Shown here: piece after piece, positions 17,651-26,779 of the stretch
Layout: every line of letters begins with the position of its first letter
How positions within the stretch are numbered: position 1 is the first letter of the stretch
DNA from: Actinoplanes sp. TBRC 11911
Lineage (GTDB): Bacteria; Actinomycetota; Actinomycetes; Mycobacteriales; Micromonosporaceae
Direction: 5' to 3'
Assembly (NCBI RefSeq): GCF_012933445.1
Contig: NZ_JABBNC010000002.1
Location: forward strand, 512,192-576,191
Length of the DNA stretch: 64,000 bases
Made by a program: the position numbers and the translations under genes
Notes under the pieces: model-generated
What the model saw: only the letters and a program-made list of their open reading frames with translations
What the model was told of the DNA's origin: nothing
The model's database searches: none

Positions 17651-17681
17651 TTGACTCTCCCCCTGAGGGAGCGGGCAGCGT
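17651..17681 (+). promoter_or_regulatory. MerR-type promoter/operator driving the NTF2-like gene
   Basis: TTGACT (17651-17656) forms a -35 box that overlaps the palindrome CTCCCCCTGAGGGAG (17657-17671). A 19-nt spacer would put the -10 near CAGCGT (17676-17681). A long spacer with an internal dyad is the signature of MerR-activated promoters. Confidence 0.7.
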
Positions 17682-17730
17682 TGTCGTCGTCGCCCGGGAA
17701 CGGCCCTGGCGAGAGACACGAGGAGCTGTC

Positions 17731-18114
17731 ATGACTACCACCGAGATTTCCCTGGACGGCGTCGTCGCCGAGCATCTGCGCGCGGTCAACGCCTTCGACA
17801 CCGACGCCGTGATGGCGACCTTCGCCCCGGACGCCTACGTCAACGACAACCGGCGGGAGATCCGGGGCGCGCAGGCGGTGCGCCGCTGGGTGGAGAAGGA
17901 GCTGGTCGGTGACCACGTGACCGTCGATCCGGTGACGGTGCTCGACCATTACGGCGACATCATCGTGCGGGGCCGCTACGACGGCGACTACGACAAGTCG
18001 AACCTGCCCGGCGAGCTGATCATGAGCAGCTACTTCTCGATCCGGGCCGGCAAGATCGTGTCGCTGACCGTGATCCGCAACCAGCCCTCCGAGTACGACC
18101 AGGCCACGGCGTAG
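17731..18114 (+). CDS. NTF2-like / SnoaL-like protein under MerR control
   Basis: A 127-residue cone-fold protein: AVNAFDTDAVMATFAPDAYV, then RREIRGAQAVRRWVEKELVG and GRYDGDYDKSNLPGELIMSS, ending in the strand FSIRAGKIVSLTVIRN. Family members act as small-molecule isomerases, hydratases or binding proteins. GAGGAGC precedes the ATG at 17731. It is divergent from the MerR gene and has an overlapping MerR-type promoter, so it is probably that regulator's target. Substrate unknown. Confidence 0.88.
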   Translation: MTTTEISLDGVVAEHLRAVNAFDTDAVMATFAPDAYVNDNRREIRGAQAVRRWVEKELVGDHVTVDPVTVLDHYGDIIVRGRYDGDYDKSNLPGELIMSSYFSIRAGKIVSLTVIRNQPSEYDQATA

Positions 18115-18139
18115 GGCCGGGCTGCCGGGGTGAGAATTC

Positions 18140-18167
18140 GTAGCCCGAGCCCGCCGACCCGGGCTAC
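18140..18167. terminator. Stem-loop between two convergent NTF2-like genes
   Basis: An 8-bp perfect inverted repeat (GTAGCCCG ... CGGGCTAC) with a 12-nt loop in the 69-nt gap between convergent genes; probably serves both as terminator. Confidence 0.55.
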
Positions 18168-18183
18168 ACCCTCGATTCCACTC

Positions 18184-18645
18184 TCACCAGAGTGGGAAAT
18201 CGACCTCTCGCTCGGATTCCGGGCGCGGTCCGAAAAAGCGGCGCTCCGATTCGTCGATGCGGCGGTCGTTGATGGAGGCCTCGCGCCGCCTGTTCAGGCC
18301 GTCCTCGGAGTACTCCCACAGCTCGTTGCCATAGCTGCGCCACCACTGCCCGTCCGCGTCGCGGCACTCGTACTGGAATCGCACGGCGATGTGGTTGCCG
18401 TCGAACGCCCAAAGGCCCTTGCGCAGCGCGTAATCCTGTTCGCGCTTCCATTTGCCGCTCAGGAATTCGATGATCGCGGGGCGTCCGACGACGTGGACGT
18501 GGCGGTTGCGCCAGTCCGAATCGACCGTGTACGCCATGGCGACCCGTTCGGGGTCTCGTGTGTTCCAGAGATCCTCCGCGGCCTGGACCTTCTGCAAGGC
18601 ACTCTGCAGATCGAAAGGTGGTAGCGGCGGGCGGGATTCAGTCAT
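18184..18645 (-). CDS. DUF1348 / NTF2-like protein
   Basis: A 153-residue protein of the DUF1348 (COG3558) class of NTF2-like folds. It reads [20 protein letters not shown], then [20 protein letters not shown] and [20 protein letters not shown], with the diagnostic [20 protein letters not shown] and NEREAS-like motif [10 protein letters not shown]. The family has no established reaction. It is unrelated at sequence level to the other two NTF2-like proteins in the window beyond the fold. Confidence 0.92.
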   Translation of the reverse strand: MTESRPPLPPFDLQSALQKVQAAEDLWNTRDPERVAMAYTVDSDWRNRHVHVVGRPAIIEFLSGKWKREQDYALRKGLWAFDGNHIAVRFQYECRDADGQWWRSYGNELWEYSEDGLNRRREASINDRRIDESERRFFGPRPESEREVDFPLW

Positions 18646-18882
18646 CGGAATTGTCCCCTCTCATTGCGGTGGCTTGCCTGGGCACGCGGGGGAAGGGGAC
18701 CGAAACGAAGGTTACCCAGGCTGCTGAAGCTGCTCGCAAGCCCCAGTTTGGGTGAGCTAAATAACACCAATTCCCGTGAATAAACAGCCGTGACCGAACG
18801 CACGTCTCGCACCGGATGACCTGCCGGAATGCCCGGTGGTTCTCTGGGACGTATATGCGCCGAACGATCTGGGGGGTAAGGC

Positions 18883-20508
18883 GTGAACGACAAGATGCCA
18901 GCCGTACTGAATGAACCGATACGCAATCGGGGCGTGGCCTTCACCGACGCCGAGCGGGCCGCTCTCGGTCTCACCGGGCGATTGCCGGCGGCGACGCTGA
19001 CCTTGGAACAGCAGGCGTTACGCGCGTACGGCCAGCTCCACCGGCAGGGCAGCGACCTCGCCAAGAACGTGTATCTGGAACAGTTGCACGACCGGAACGA
19101 GGTCCTCTATTACAAGCTGCTCGGTGATCATTTGGCCGAGCTTTTGCCGATCGTCTACGACCCGGTGGTGGGTGACGCCATCGAGCGTTACTCGCACGAG
19201 TTCCGCCGGCCGAGAGGAATCTTTCTGTCGATCGATCGTCCGGACGACATGGCGAAAGCGTTCGGCACCTTGCAACTCGGCCCGGACGACGTCGACCTGA
19301 TCGTGTGCAGTGACGCCGAGGAGATCCTGGGCATCGGCGACTGGGGTGTGGGCGGCATCGAGATCGCGGTCGGCAAGCTCGCGGTCTACACGGCCGCCGC
19401 CGGAATCGATCCGCGCCGGGTGATCCCGGTGTCGCTGGACGTCGGCACCGACAACGAGGAACTGCTCAACGACAACCTGTATCTGGGCAATCGGCACGCC
19501 CGGGTCCGCGGCGCCGCCTACGACGCGTTCATCGCCAGATATCTGGAGACCGTGTCGTCGCTGTTCCCCAAGGCCCTGTTGCATTTCGAGGACTTCGGGC
19601 CGGGAAACGCTCGCCGGATCCTGCAGACCTACGGCGACAGGTACCGCATCTTCAACGACGACATGCAGGGCACCGGCGCGATCACCCTGGCCGCGACATT
19701 GTCCGCGATAAAAGTGAGCGGGGTGCCGATGCGTGAGCAGAGGCTGCTGGTCTTCGGCGCCGGGACCGCCGGGGTCGGCATCGCCGACCAGATCCACGAC
19801 GCCATGGTCCGCGACGGCGCGTCCACCGAGCAGGCCCGCTCGCAGATCTGGCTGGTGGACAAACAGGGCCTGCTCACCAGCGACATGTCAAACCTGCGAG
19901 ATTTCCAGCAGCCGTACGCCCGTGACCCCGCCGAACTCCGCGGCCGGACAACCCTGCTGGACACCGTCCGCCGGGTCAAGCCGACGATTCTGCTCGGCAC
20001 CTCGACCTCGCACGGCGCGTTCACCCGGGATGTCGTCGAGGCGATGAGCGCGGGGGTGGACCGGCCAATCATCTTCCCCATCTCCAACCCGACGTCGCGG
20101 ATCGAGGCCATGCCCGCCGACGTGATCACCTGGTCGCGGGGGAAGGCGCTGGTCGCGGTCGGCATCCCGGTGGCCCCGGTGGCGTACCAGGGCGTGAGTT
20201 ATCAGATCGGGCAGGCCAACAACGCGCTGCTCTACCCCGGGCTGGGCCTCGGCACCATCGTCGCCGGTGCCTCGAAGGTGACGCCGGGCATGCTGCTGGC
20301 CGCGGCCGAAGCGGTGGCCGGGCAGGTCGACGTCGGCGCTGCCGGGGCCGCGCTGGTGCCGCCGGTAGACAACCTGCGCGCGTCCTCGGCGACCACGGCA
20401 GTGGCGGTTGTGCACGCCGCGGTCGCCGACGGCGTGGCCACCGTGAAGCACGAGAACGTCGTCCAGGCGGTCCAGGACGCCATGTGGCAACCCGTCTACG
20501 CGCACTGA
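18883..20508 (+). CDS. maeA: NAD-dependent malic enzyme
   Basis: A 541-residue malate dehydrogenase (oxaloacetate-decarboxylating). The malic N-terminal domain contains NVYLEQLHDRNEVLYYKLLG, LPIVYDPVVGDAIERYSHEF and the metal/substrate segment LLHFEDFGPGNARRILQTYG then FNDDMQGTGAITLAA. The NAD domain has GAGTAGVGIADQI. The C-terminal FPISNPTSRIEA segment is typical of the SfcA/MaeA group. It converts L-malate to pyruvate and CO2 in the cytoplasm. GGGGGG-rich sequence precedes the GTG at 18883. The gene is monocistronic; the upstream 237 nt hold no other gene that I can see. Confidence 0.95.
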   Translation: MNDKMPAVLNEPIRNRGVAFTDAERAALGLTGRLPAATLTLEQQALRAYGQLHRQGSDLAKNVYLEQLHDRNEVLYYKLLGDHLAELLPIVYDPVVGDAIERYSHEFRRPRGIFLSIDRPDDMAKAFGTLQLGPDDVDLIVCSDAEEILGIGDWGVGGIEIAVGKLAVYTAAAGIDPRRVIPVSLDVGTDNEELLNDNLYLGNRHARVRGAAYDAFIARYLETVSSLFPKALLHFEDFGPGNARRILQTYGDRYRIFNDDMQGTGAITLAATLSAIKVSGVPMREQRLLVFGAGTAGVGIADQIHDAMVRDGASTEQARSQIWLVDKQGLLTSDMSNLRDFQQPYARDPAELRGRTTLLDTVRRVKPTILLGTSTSHGAFTRDVVEAMSAGVDRPIIFPISNPTSRIEAMPADVITWSRGKALVAVGIPVAPVAYQGVSYQIGQANNALLYPGLGLGTIVAGASKVTPGMLLAAAEAVAGQVDVGAAGAALVPPVDNLRASSATTAVAVVHAAVADGVATVKHENVVQAVQDAMWQPVYAH

Positions 20509-20645
20509 GGTGTCTGAAGCTCGGCCTTGACGGGTGCCGAGAATCACGCTTGCAAGAGGTCTGCAGAGGAACTCAAGTACCGCCGTATTCCGGTGCATAG
20601 CATCGCTCCAGTTCGGACGCGATAACGGCGATGCGGAGTACGTCT

Positions 20646-22076
20646 GTGACTGATCAACTGTCGAAAACTGAAGCGCCTTCGGGAGGCGTACAGGAAACCG
20701 GTGTTGCTTTTGCCGTGGTGGTGCTTGTCGGCATTTTCATGGCTGGACTGGACATATTCATCGTGAATGTCGCGTTGCCGTCGATCAGCGGTGACCTGGG
20801 TGCCGGGCCGTCGGAGCTGGAATGGATCGTCGCGGGCTACGCACTGCCCTACGGCGTGGCGTTGGTGACCGGCGCGCGGCTGGGTGACCTGTTCGGCCGG
20901 CGTGCTCTGTTCCTGTGGGGCATCGGAGGGTTCACGCTCGCGTCCGCGGCCTGCGGTTTCGCGCCGTCGCCGGGTGTGCTGATCGCGGCCCGGGTGGTGC
21001 AGGGGCTGGCCGCGGCGGCAGCGTCTCCCCAGGTCATCGCGTCGCTCACCGCCGCCTACTCGGGGCGTGCCCGGGCCCGGGTCGTCGACGCGTACGCATT
21101 CACGCTCGGGATCGCCGCCGTACTCGGACAACTGATCGGCGGGGTGCTGCTGCGCCTCGATATCGCGCACAGCGGCTGGCGCGCCTGCTTTCTGGTCAAC
21201 ATTCCGGTGGGCATTGCCGTGATCCTGGCCGGCCGGCGGTATTTCGTGAAGGTTCCGACGCACCCCGCTCGGTTCGATCCGGCCGGTACCGGGCTGCTCG
21301 GTGCCGGGTTGCTACTGCTCGTGCTGCCGTTGGTCGAGGGGCACGCGCAGGGCTGGCCGGTCTGGATCTGGGTGTGCCTGGCAGCGTCCGCGGTCGTGCT
21401 GACAGTCTTTGCCGGTTACGAACGACGTTTCGCAAGCAGAGGCGGGGCGCCGCTGGTGAACATGGCGCTGTTCGGGGAACGTGCCTTCAGCGCGGGTATG
21501 GGACTGCAACTGGTCTTTTGGATGGGCCAGGGCGCGTTCTTCTTCGTCCTCGCGCTGTACTGCCAGGACGGCCTTCGGCTCGCACCCGTCAAAGCCGGGC
21601 TGGTGTTCCTGCCGATGGGCCTCGGCTACATGATCACGTCGATGACGGCGCGGCACATCGCGGCCCGGTTCGGCCGGCAGGTGCTCGCCGCCGGCGCCCT
21701 CCTGATGGTCATCGCGGAGGTCGGCCTGATCCTGCTCGAGTCGCACGTCTCACCGGCCCAGCCATGGCTGCTCGACGTGCCGTTGTTCGTCGACGGTCTG
21801 GGGATGGGCCTGGTCGTCGGCCCGCTCGCGAGCACCATCATGGCGGGCGTCGAGCCGAAGCACATCGGCGCGGCGTCCGGCGTCTTCAACGCCGGGCTGC
21901 AGGTAGCAACCGCCGCCGGGGTCGCGCTGGGGGGCATCGTCTTCTACAGCAAGGTGAGCGGAAACCCGGCCGGCGACCGGAACGCGTTCGTCGACGTCCT
22001 GCCCTACCTGATCGGCGTGGGCGTGGTCGCGGCGTTGCTCGCACAGTTGCTGCCTCAGCGTAGAAACTCGCGCTGA
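20646..22076 (+). CDS. MFS multidrug efflux transporter (EmrB/QacA, DHA2 family)
   Basis: A 476-residue transporter with about 14 predicted helices. The first helix is VVVLVGIFMAGLDIFIVNVA followed by LPSISGDLGAG, then VAGYALPYGVALVTGARLGD and LFGRRALF (motif A), and motif C-like RVVQGLAAAAASPQVIASL. It exports hydrophobic compounds using the proton gradient. GGAG lies 7 nt before the GTG at 20646; an ATG at 20631 is an alternative. An AraC-type regulator starts 22 nt downstream in the same direction, which suggests a regulated efflux operon. Confidence 0.92.
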   Translation: MTDQLSKTEAPSGGVQETGVAFAVVVLVGIFMAGLDIFIVNVALPSISGDLGAGPSELEWIVAGYALPYGVALVTGARLGDLFGRRALFLWGIGGFTLASAACGFAPSPGVLIAARVVQGLAAAAASPQVIASLTAAYSGRARARVVDAYAFTLGIAAVLGQLIGGVLLRLDIAHSGWRACFLVNIPVGIAVILAGRRYFVKVPTHPARFDPAGTGLLGAGLLLLVLPLVEGHAQGWPVWIWVCLAASAVVLTVFAGYERRFASRGGAPLVNMALFGERAFSAGMGLQLVFWMGQGAFFFVLALYCQDGLRLAPVKAGLVFLPMGLGYMITSMTARHIAARFGRQVLAAGALLMVIAEVGLILLESHVSPAQPWLLDVPLFVDGLGMGLVVGPLASTIMAGVEPKHIGAASGVFNAGLQVATAAGVALGGIVFYSKVSGNPAGDRNAFVDVLPYLIGVGVVAALLAQLLPQRRNSR

Positions 22077-22098
22077 CCAGCGGGGTACCGTCGATCAC

Positions 22099-23052
22099 GT
22101 GCAGCAGGACTGGCATTGGGACCTGGCTCTCATCCCACCGTCCGATCGGGTCGAGCAGTGGTTCGAGATCTTGTCGACCACCTATCTGGCGTTCGGAATC
22201 GCCATGGTGCCCGGCCGGCCGCAGGACTTCGACGCGAAGGTGCGCAAGCACGCGATGGGCGCGATGTCGCTGATTCGCACCTCGGCGCTCCCGCATCGGG
22301 GCCGCCGGACACGACATCACGTCGTCACCAGCACCCGCGACGTGATCGGGCTGAACTTCGTCGAGTCGGGCCGCCTGGGTCTGGATCTGAACGGTGAACG
22401 CGTCGTTCTGGGGCCCGGCGACGTCATGATCTGGGACGGCAACGCGACCGGCTACTTCGAGGTCCTGGAACCGGTGGTCAAGACCACCCTGATCGTGCCG
22501 CGCTCGTTGGCCGCCACCGCGCTGCCGAGCTACCGCGAGTCGTACATCCAGCTGCTGCCACCGGGTCATCAGCCGACGCGATCGCTGAGCCAGGTGCTGT
22601 TCACCCTGAACGAGCAGCTGCCCGCGATGGCGACCGGCGCCCGCCAGGCGTCCGCCCAGCTGGTGACCGAGTTGCTGAAACCGCTCGACCGGCTGCGTGG
22701 CGGCGATGTCGCGAAACCCGACCGCTGGCCCGCGTATCAGCTGCGCGAGCGGGCACTCGGGTACATCGACACCAACCTGCACGACGCGAAGCTCAGCCCG
22801 GTCACCATCGCCGCCGCCCACCAGGTCTCGGTGCGTACGCTGTACGCCGCCGTCGACGGGCTCGGGATGACGCTCGGTGCGTACATCCGGCATCGGCGGC
22901 TCGCCCGTAGCTACGACGATCTGCTCTTCGGTTCCGACCCGGTCGCCGTGATCGCGTCGCGCTGCGGGTTCGGCAGCCCGGCACATTTCAGCCGCCTCTT
23001 CCGGGACCGTTACGGCCTGACCCCGACCACGGTCCGCCGGCAACGGGCTTGA
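22099..23052 (+). CDS. AraC family transcriptional regulator
   Basis: A 317-residue regulator. The N-terminal AraC-ligand-binding-like (cupin) domain covers about residues 15-170 and includes LNFVESGRLGLDLNGERVVL and GPGDVMIWDGNATGYFEV. The C-terminal AraC/XylS double helix-turn-helix covers about 215-317: LSPVTIAAAHQVSVRTLYAA, HRRLARSYDDLL, and FGSPAHFSRLFRDRYGLTPT, which is the family's closing signature. It sits 22 nt behind an MFS exporter and probably controls it. Confidence 0.93.
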   Translation: MQQDWHWDLALIPPSDRVEQWFEILSTTYLAFGIAMVPGRPQDFDAKVRKHAMGAMSLIRTSALPHRGRRTRHHVVTSTRDVIGLNFVESGRLGLDLNGERVVLGPGDVMIWDGNATGYFEVLEPVVKTTLIVPRSLAATALPSYRESYIQLLPPGHQPTRSLSQVLFTLNEQLPAMATGARQASAQLVTELLKPLDRLRGGDVAKPDRWPAYQLRERALGYIDTNLHDAKLSPVTIAAAHQVSVRTLYAAVDGLGMTLGAYIRHRRLARSYDDLLFGSDPVAVIASRCGFGSPAHFSRLFRDRYGLTPTTVRRQRA

Positions 23053-23605
23053 CGGGTACCTGCCGCTGACGAGGTGATGATCTGTGATGTGGGGCTTCGC
23101 CTGCGCGCCTGCCGGCACGGTTGGCTACCCTCCCGACACGAGCCATTCGCGGTTATCCTGCCGCCGACTGGGGTGGCAACGCCGGTTACCTGACCGGCGT
23201 TGATCATCCCTGGTACGCGACGGGTTTCTGTCGTCGGGTTCGGCAAACCTGATCCTCGCCGTCTGTCCGATCACGACCGTCGCGCTGTCGACCTCCGTGC
23301 CGATAAGAGCGGCCGGACCTGTAGTGAAAGCTGAAACCGCTGCGAAGGCGGAACGAGTAGCCCAGCGGAGGCCGGCAGGTCGAGACGCAGCGCGTGGGGA
23401 TCGGGACTCGGCCTCTGGGAGTCACGGCGCGTTGTGGCTAGCCGCTTGGTGCGCGCTCGCGGCACGAGGCGGCTGTCCCGGTCCGAGGCAGGCGGCCCTC
23501 AGGAGCCTGGACGAGGCTCGTGGAGTCAGAGCGCCCGGGCACCAGACAGAAATGTCGTACCGGCTGTGTAGCGTGCGAACTCATCGATGAATGCGTGTCT
23601 TGTAG
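23053..23605. other. Non-coding gap before the DarTG locus
   Basis: About 550 nt with no convincing gene, tRNA or repeat. The reading frames here are short and lack ribosome-binding sites. Base composition shifts toward less extreme GC near 23.58 kb, matching the lower-GC darT that follows, so the island boundary may lie in this stretch. Confidence 0.4.
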
Positions 23606-24241
23606 GTGGCTGAGTTGATACCGATTTATCACTTCACTCACAGGGCTAACCTCCCGAAGATCCTCGAGGCGGGCCTGTTGCTGTGTGATCGACTATGCCG
23701 TGAGTCCGACCTGACTGTTAGAGACATCGCGTACAGCGGGCTCAAACAGAAACGTGCCGTCACCGAGGTGGAGGTGCCGCCGGGCGGGACGCTCGCGGAC
23801 TACGTGCCGTTTTACTTCGGCACTCGTTCCCCGATGATGTACGCCTACAAGAAAGGTAAGGTAACGGGCAAACCGGAAAATCTTGATAATCTGGTTTATT
23901 TCGCGACCGACGTCGAGGATGTTGCCGACACCGGGCGGCAATTCGCATTCACTGATGGGCATCCAATTCGGGAACCGAAGGCATTTTACAATGACCTGGC
24001 GGACCTCAGTTTCGTGGACTTCCCGCTGATGAAGGAAAGGATGTGGATTGACACAGATGATGACCCGGATAGGAGGCGCCGGCGACAGGCCGAGTTCTTG
24101 GTGCATCAGAGGATTGAGTTGAACTTGTTCCGGGTAGTCGGTACGAGGACTGCGCGCATGAAGAATGAAGTGATGCAATTACTAGAGGAACATCGCATTG
24201 CATTGCCGTGCGATGTTAAATCCAACTGGTACTATGACTAG
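23606..24241 (+). CDS. darT: DarT-type DNA ADP-ribosyltransferase toxin
   Basis: A 211-residue toxin of the DarT (DUF4433) family, which ADP-ribosylates thymidine bases in single-stranded DNA using NAD+ and blocks replication. Family motifs are visible: PIYHFTHRANLPKILEAGLL at the N-terminus (NAD-binding His), VPFYFGTRSPMMYAYKKG, YNDLADLSFVDFPLMKERMW, and the catalytic-Glu segment RRQAEFLVHQRI. The length is normal. The GTG at 23606 has only a weak ribosome-binding site. It is followed 17 nt later by the macrodomain antitoxin. The gene is richer in A/T than its neighbours, suggesting horizontal transfer. Confidence 0.93.
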   Translation: MAELIPIYHFTHRANLPKILEAGLLLCDRLCRESDLTVRDIAYSGLKQKRAVTEVEVPPGGTLADYVPFYFGTRSPMMYAYKKGKVTGKPENLDNLVYFATDVEDVADTGRQFAFTDGHPIREPKAFYNDLADLSFVDFPLMKERMWIDTDDDPDRRRRRQAEFLVHQRIELNLFRVVGTRTARMKNEVMQLLEEHRIALPCDVKSNWYYD

Positions 24242-24258
24242 GTGCGGGAGGTGACGAA

Positions 24259-25305
24259 GTGATTAAGGAAGTGAGTGGCAATCTGCTCGATTCGCAGGCA
24301 GAGGCCATAGTTAACACTGTGAACACAGTCGGCGTGGCGGGTAAGGGAATTGCCCTCCAATTCCGGCAGGCGTACCCAGGTAACTTCCGCGCGTACGAAC
24401 GCGCAGCCAAGAGGGGTGACGTCGTTCCGGGACGGATGTTCGTTTGGTCAACGGGCCAGCTCCAACCTCCGCATTACATCGTTAACTTCCCCACCAAGCG
24501 CCACTGGCGTGGGAATAGCCGCATAGCCGATATTGCGGCCGGACTCGAGGACTTGATCAAAGTCATCGAGGAGTACGGAATCAGCTCGATTGCTGTTCCG
24601 CCATTGGGATGCGGCAATGGCGGCCTGAAGTGGTCGGATGTGCGCCCGTTGATTGTAGAGGCGCTTGGGGGTCTGAATGCTGAGGTCCTTCTGTTCCCCC
24701 CGAACGGCGCACCTGAAGCCGATCAGATGCCCATCCGTACGGAGCGGCCCAAAATGACGCTCGGTCGCGCGGCCCTGCTGCTTCTCCTCAAGCAATATCG
24801 GGAGCTGGACTCGTATCGTCTCTCAGCTCTAGAGGTTCAGAAGCTAGCCTATTTCTTGCAGGAGAGCGGCGAGATTCTGCGGCTGAGGTACGAACGGGCA
24901 CCCTACGGTCCGTACGCCGAGAACCTTAACCACGTCCTGATCATGATGGAGGGTCACTACACGCTTGGCTACGGGGACAGGAGCCGGGAGCCTCACATCG
25001 GGCTGGTCGAGGGTGCCGATCGCTTTGCCTCGGAGTTCCTTCACGATCATCCTGAGACCATGCGAAGGCTGGCTCGCGTATCGCAACTGGTGCACGATTG
25101 GGAGACTCCCTATGGGCTGGAGCTCCTGGCGACGGTGCACTGGGCGTTAACCCATGCTGGGCTGGGCCTAAGCGGACGGTCAGCCGTCTACGACTACGTC
25201 GCGTCATGGACTCCTCGGAAGGCGCATCTCTTCAAGCCGAGCCAAATCGATCGGGCGATGGACCAGCTGGTGAGGCATGAGTTCGCGTCAGGTGTGGTGC
25301 ATTAG
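24259..25305 (+). CDS. darG: DarG-type macrodomain antitoxin
   Basis: A 348-residue antitoxin. The N-terminal macrodomain (about residues 1-155) has the ADP-ribose-binding signatures IKEVSGNLLDSQAEAIVNTV, NTVGVAGKGIALQFR and IAVPPLGCGNGGLKWSDVRP. In DarG this domain removes ADP-ribose from DNA. The C-terminal part (about 175-348) includes LSALEVQKLAYFLQESGEIL and RYERAPYGPYAENLNHVL, a segment that resembles SocA/DUF4065-like proteins and in DarG contacts the toxin directly. GGAGGTGA sits just upstream of the GTG at 24259, a stronger signal than for darT, so antitoxin should be made in excess. Confidence 0.93.
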   Translation: MIKEVSGNLLDSQAEAIVNTVNTVGVAGKGIALQFRQAYPGNFRAYERAAKRGDVVPGRMFVWSTGQLQPPHYIVNFPTKRHWRGNSRIADIAAGLEDLIKVIEEYGISSIAVPPLGCGNGGLKWSDVRPLIVEALGGLNAEVLLFPPNGAPEADQMPIRTERPKMTLGRAALLLLLKQYRELDSYRLSALEVQKLAYFLQESGEILRLRYERAPYGPYAENLNHVLIMMEGHYTLGYGDRSREPHIGLVEGADRFASEFLHDHPETMRRLARVSQLVHDWETPYGLELLATVHWALTHAGLGLSGRSAVYDYVASWTPRKAHLFKPSQIDRAMDQLVRHEFASGVVH

Positions 25306-25938
25306 GTAAGCGCCGTTCGGTAGAGGCCGCTCGTTTGCGCGACTAGCTAGCCGAGCCTCGGTGATCGCGGCGAACGCAGTGGGCGGGCCCGCCCGGCATA
25401 GCCACGCCCGTCGGACACGGGGATGCCGGTCCGATTGGGCGTGGCCCAGGCTGCCGGACGACGCGGTGCCCAGCGGGTGAGGGCCACTGCGAGGCGTGAG
25501 AATCAACTCGGTGATTGCCGCTGGTGACAGTTCCGCTCCATTGGATCGCGCAACCCGGCACCAGCATGTGCCGGGAGGACCACCTACCGCGAGGCGCAGC
25601 TCAGGTATGCGCTCTGACCTCGACCCCATCAGTGGCCGGTTGCGCTCGAGCCAGAACGGTCTCCGCAGTTACGGAGGTTACAGGCATGCCCGGTCTTGAT
25701 CTAACCACCATAACGGAGCCTTACCTGTGGCGAGTGACCAGGTGGAGCCGCTCGCTCGGCCGCCCCAATGGTGACGTCGGGCTTCTCGCCCGCAGCGTGA
25801 CGTTGTGGTTCCGACGTGAGTGGAACGGACAGTCGCAGCCTCACCCCGCGGGGATGACGTGGCGCCAAGGGCGTCGGCGTAACTTCGCTTCGGCCTTTGC
25901 TGTCTTGAGCGGAAAGCCAGGGGGAGGAGTCTTCCGTC
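25306..25938. other. Gap without a supported gene
   Basis: About 630 nt between darG and the SRPBCC gene. Open frames here on both strands are compositional and disagree with codon-position GC. It holds a 9-bp inverted repeat (GCCACGCCC near 25401 and GGGCGTGGC near 25438), possibly a terminator for darTG, and little else. Confidence 0.35.
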
Positions 25939-26616
25939 GTGCTGGACGGTGGCGACGTCGCGGATCGGCCGAATGTGGGGCGTTGGGCGACGCCGCCGCG
26001 GATAGGATCTGGCCTGGCCCGGCAGATCCGTGCCGCCGTCGTGGACCTGCCCTGGTACGTCGTGACACCGCTGCTGCGCACCTGGCACCTGACCTGGGGC
26101 GCCACCCCGCAGGAAGCGACCGCGGCGATGGCCGGCGACGACCTTCTACCCCAGGCCCAGTACCGCACCACCCGAGCGGTCACGATCGACGCCAGCCCGG
26201 CCGAGGTGTGGCCGTGGCTGGTCCAGGTCGGCTATCGGCGGGCCGGCTGGTACGCGGGAGACCTGCTCGACAACTTCGCCCGTCCCAGCGTGCGGCGCAT
26301 CGTGCCGGAGTTGCAGGACATCCACGTGGGCCAGTGGCTTTCGATGGTTCCGAAGCCCTCCGAGCGAACGGCGTTCGTGGTGGACAGCTACGTCGAGCCC
26401 GCATGGCTGCTGTGGCGTACCCCGAACCGCAGCTGGGCCTGGCACCTGACCCCGTTGTCCGGGGAGCGGACTCGATTGGTCACCCGGCTGAAGACGGTCT
26501 ACGAGTGGCAACGGCCGCTGGTTCTCGTGACGGTCGTGCTGATGGAGTGCGCCGACTTCGCGATGATGCGACGGATGCTGCGCGGCATCCGGGACCGCGC
26601 CGAGGCCGAACATTGA
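25939..26616 (+). CDS. SRPBCC (START-like) family protein
   Basis: A 225-residue protein with a START/polyketide-cyclase-like fold: RTTRAVTIDASPAEVWPWLV then QVGYRRAGWYAGDLLDN, later MVPKPSERTAFVVDSYVEPA, RSWAWHLTPLSGERTRLVTR and a terminal amphipathic/hydrophobic helix (LVLVTVVLMECADFAMMRRM). These bind lipids or aromatic ligands. GGGGAGGAG lies about 10 nt before the GTG at 25939. It sits between two toxin-antitoxin loci and is not obviously related to either. Confidence 0.85.
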   Translation: MLDGGDVADRPNVGRWATPPRIGSGLARQIRAAVVDLPWYVVTPLLRTWHLTWGATPQEATAAMAGDDLLPQAQYRTTRAVTIDASPAEVWPWLVQVGYRRAGWYAGDLLDNFARPSVRRIVPELQDIHVGQWLSMVPKPSERTAFVVDSYVEPAWLLWRTPNRSWAWHLTPLSGERTRLVTRLKTVYEWQRPLVLVTVVLMECADFAMMRRMLRGIRDRAEAEH

Positions 26617-26779
26617 CGAGTTCTGGTAGGGCCCGCGACTGCGGATCGAATCCCCTGGCCGGCTCCGCATACGACGAGTACCGCCGTAGCGTCCCGAGCG
26701 GACCAGGGTGCCCGCCAGCTCGACCTTGCCCATGGCCGACTCTGCCCGCGGGTCGGGAAAACCTTTGCGGTGCCCCGGG

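Noticed and set aside
26630..26680. Sequence resembling a tRNA 3' half (GGATCGAATCCCC then CCGGCTCC)
   Set aside because: The T-stem does not pair and no matching 5' acceptor GGAGCCGG, D-arm or anticodon arm is found upstream.
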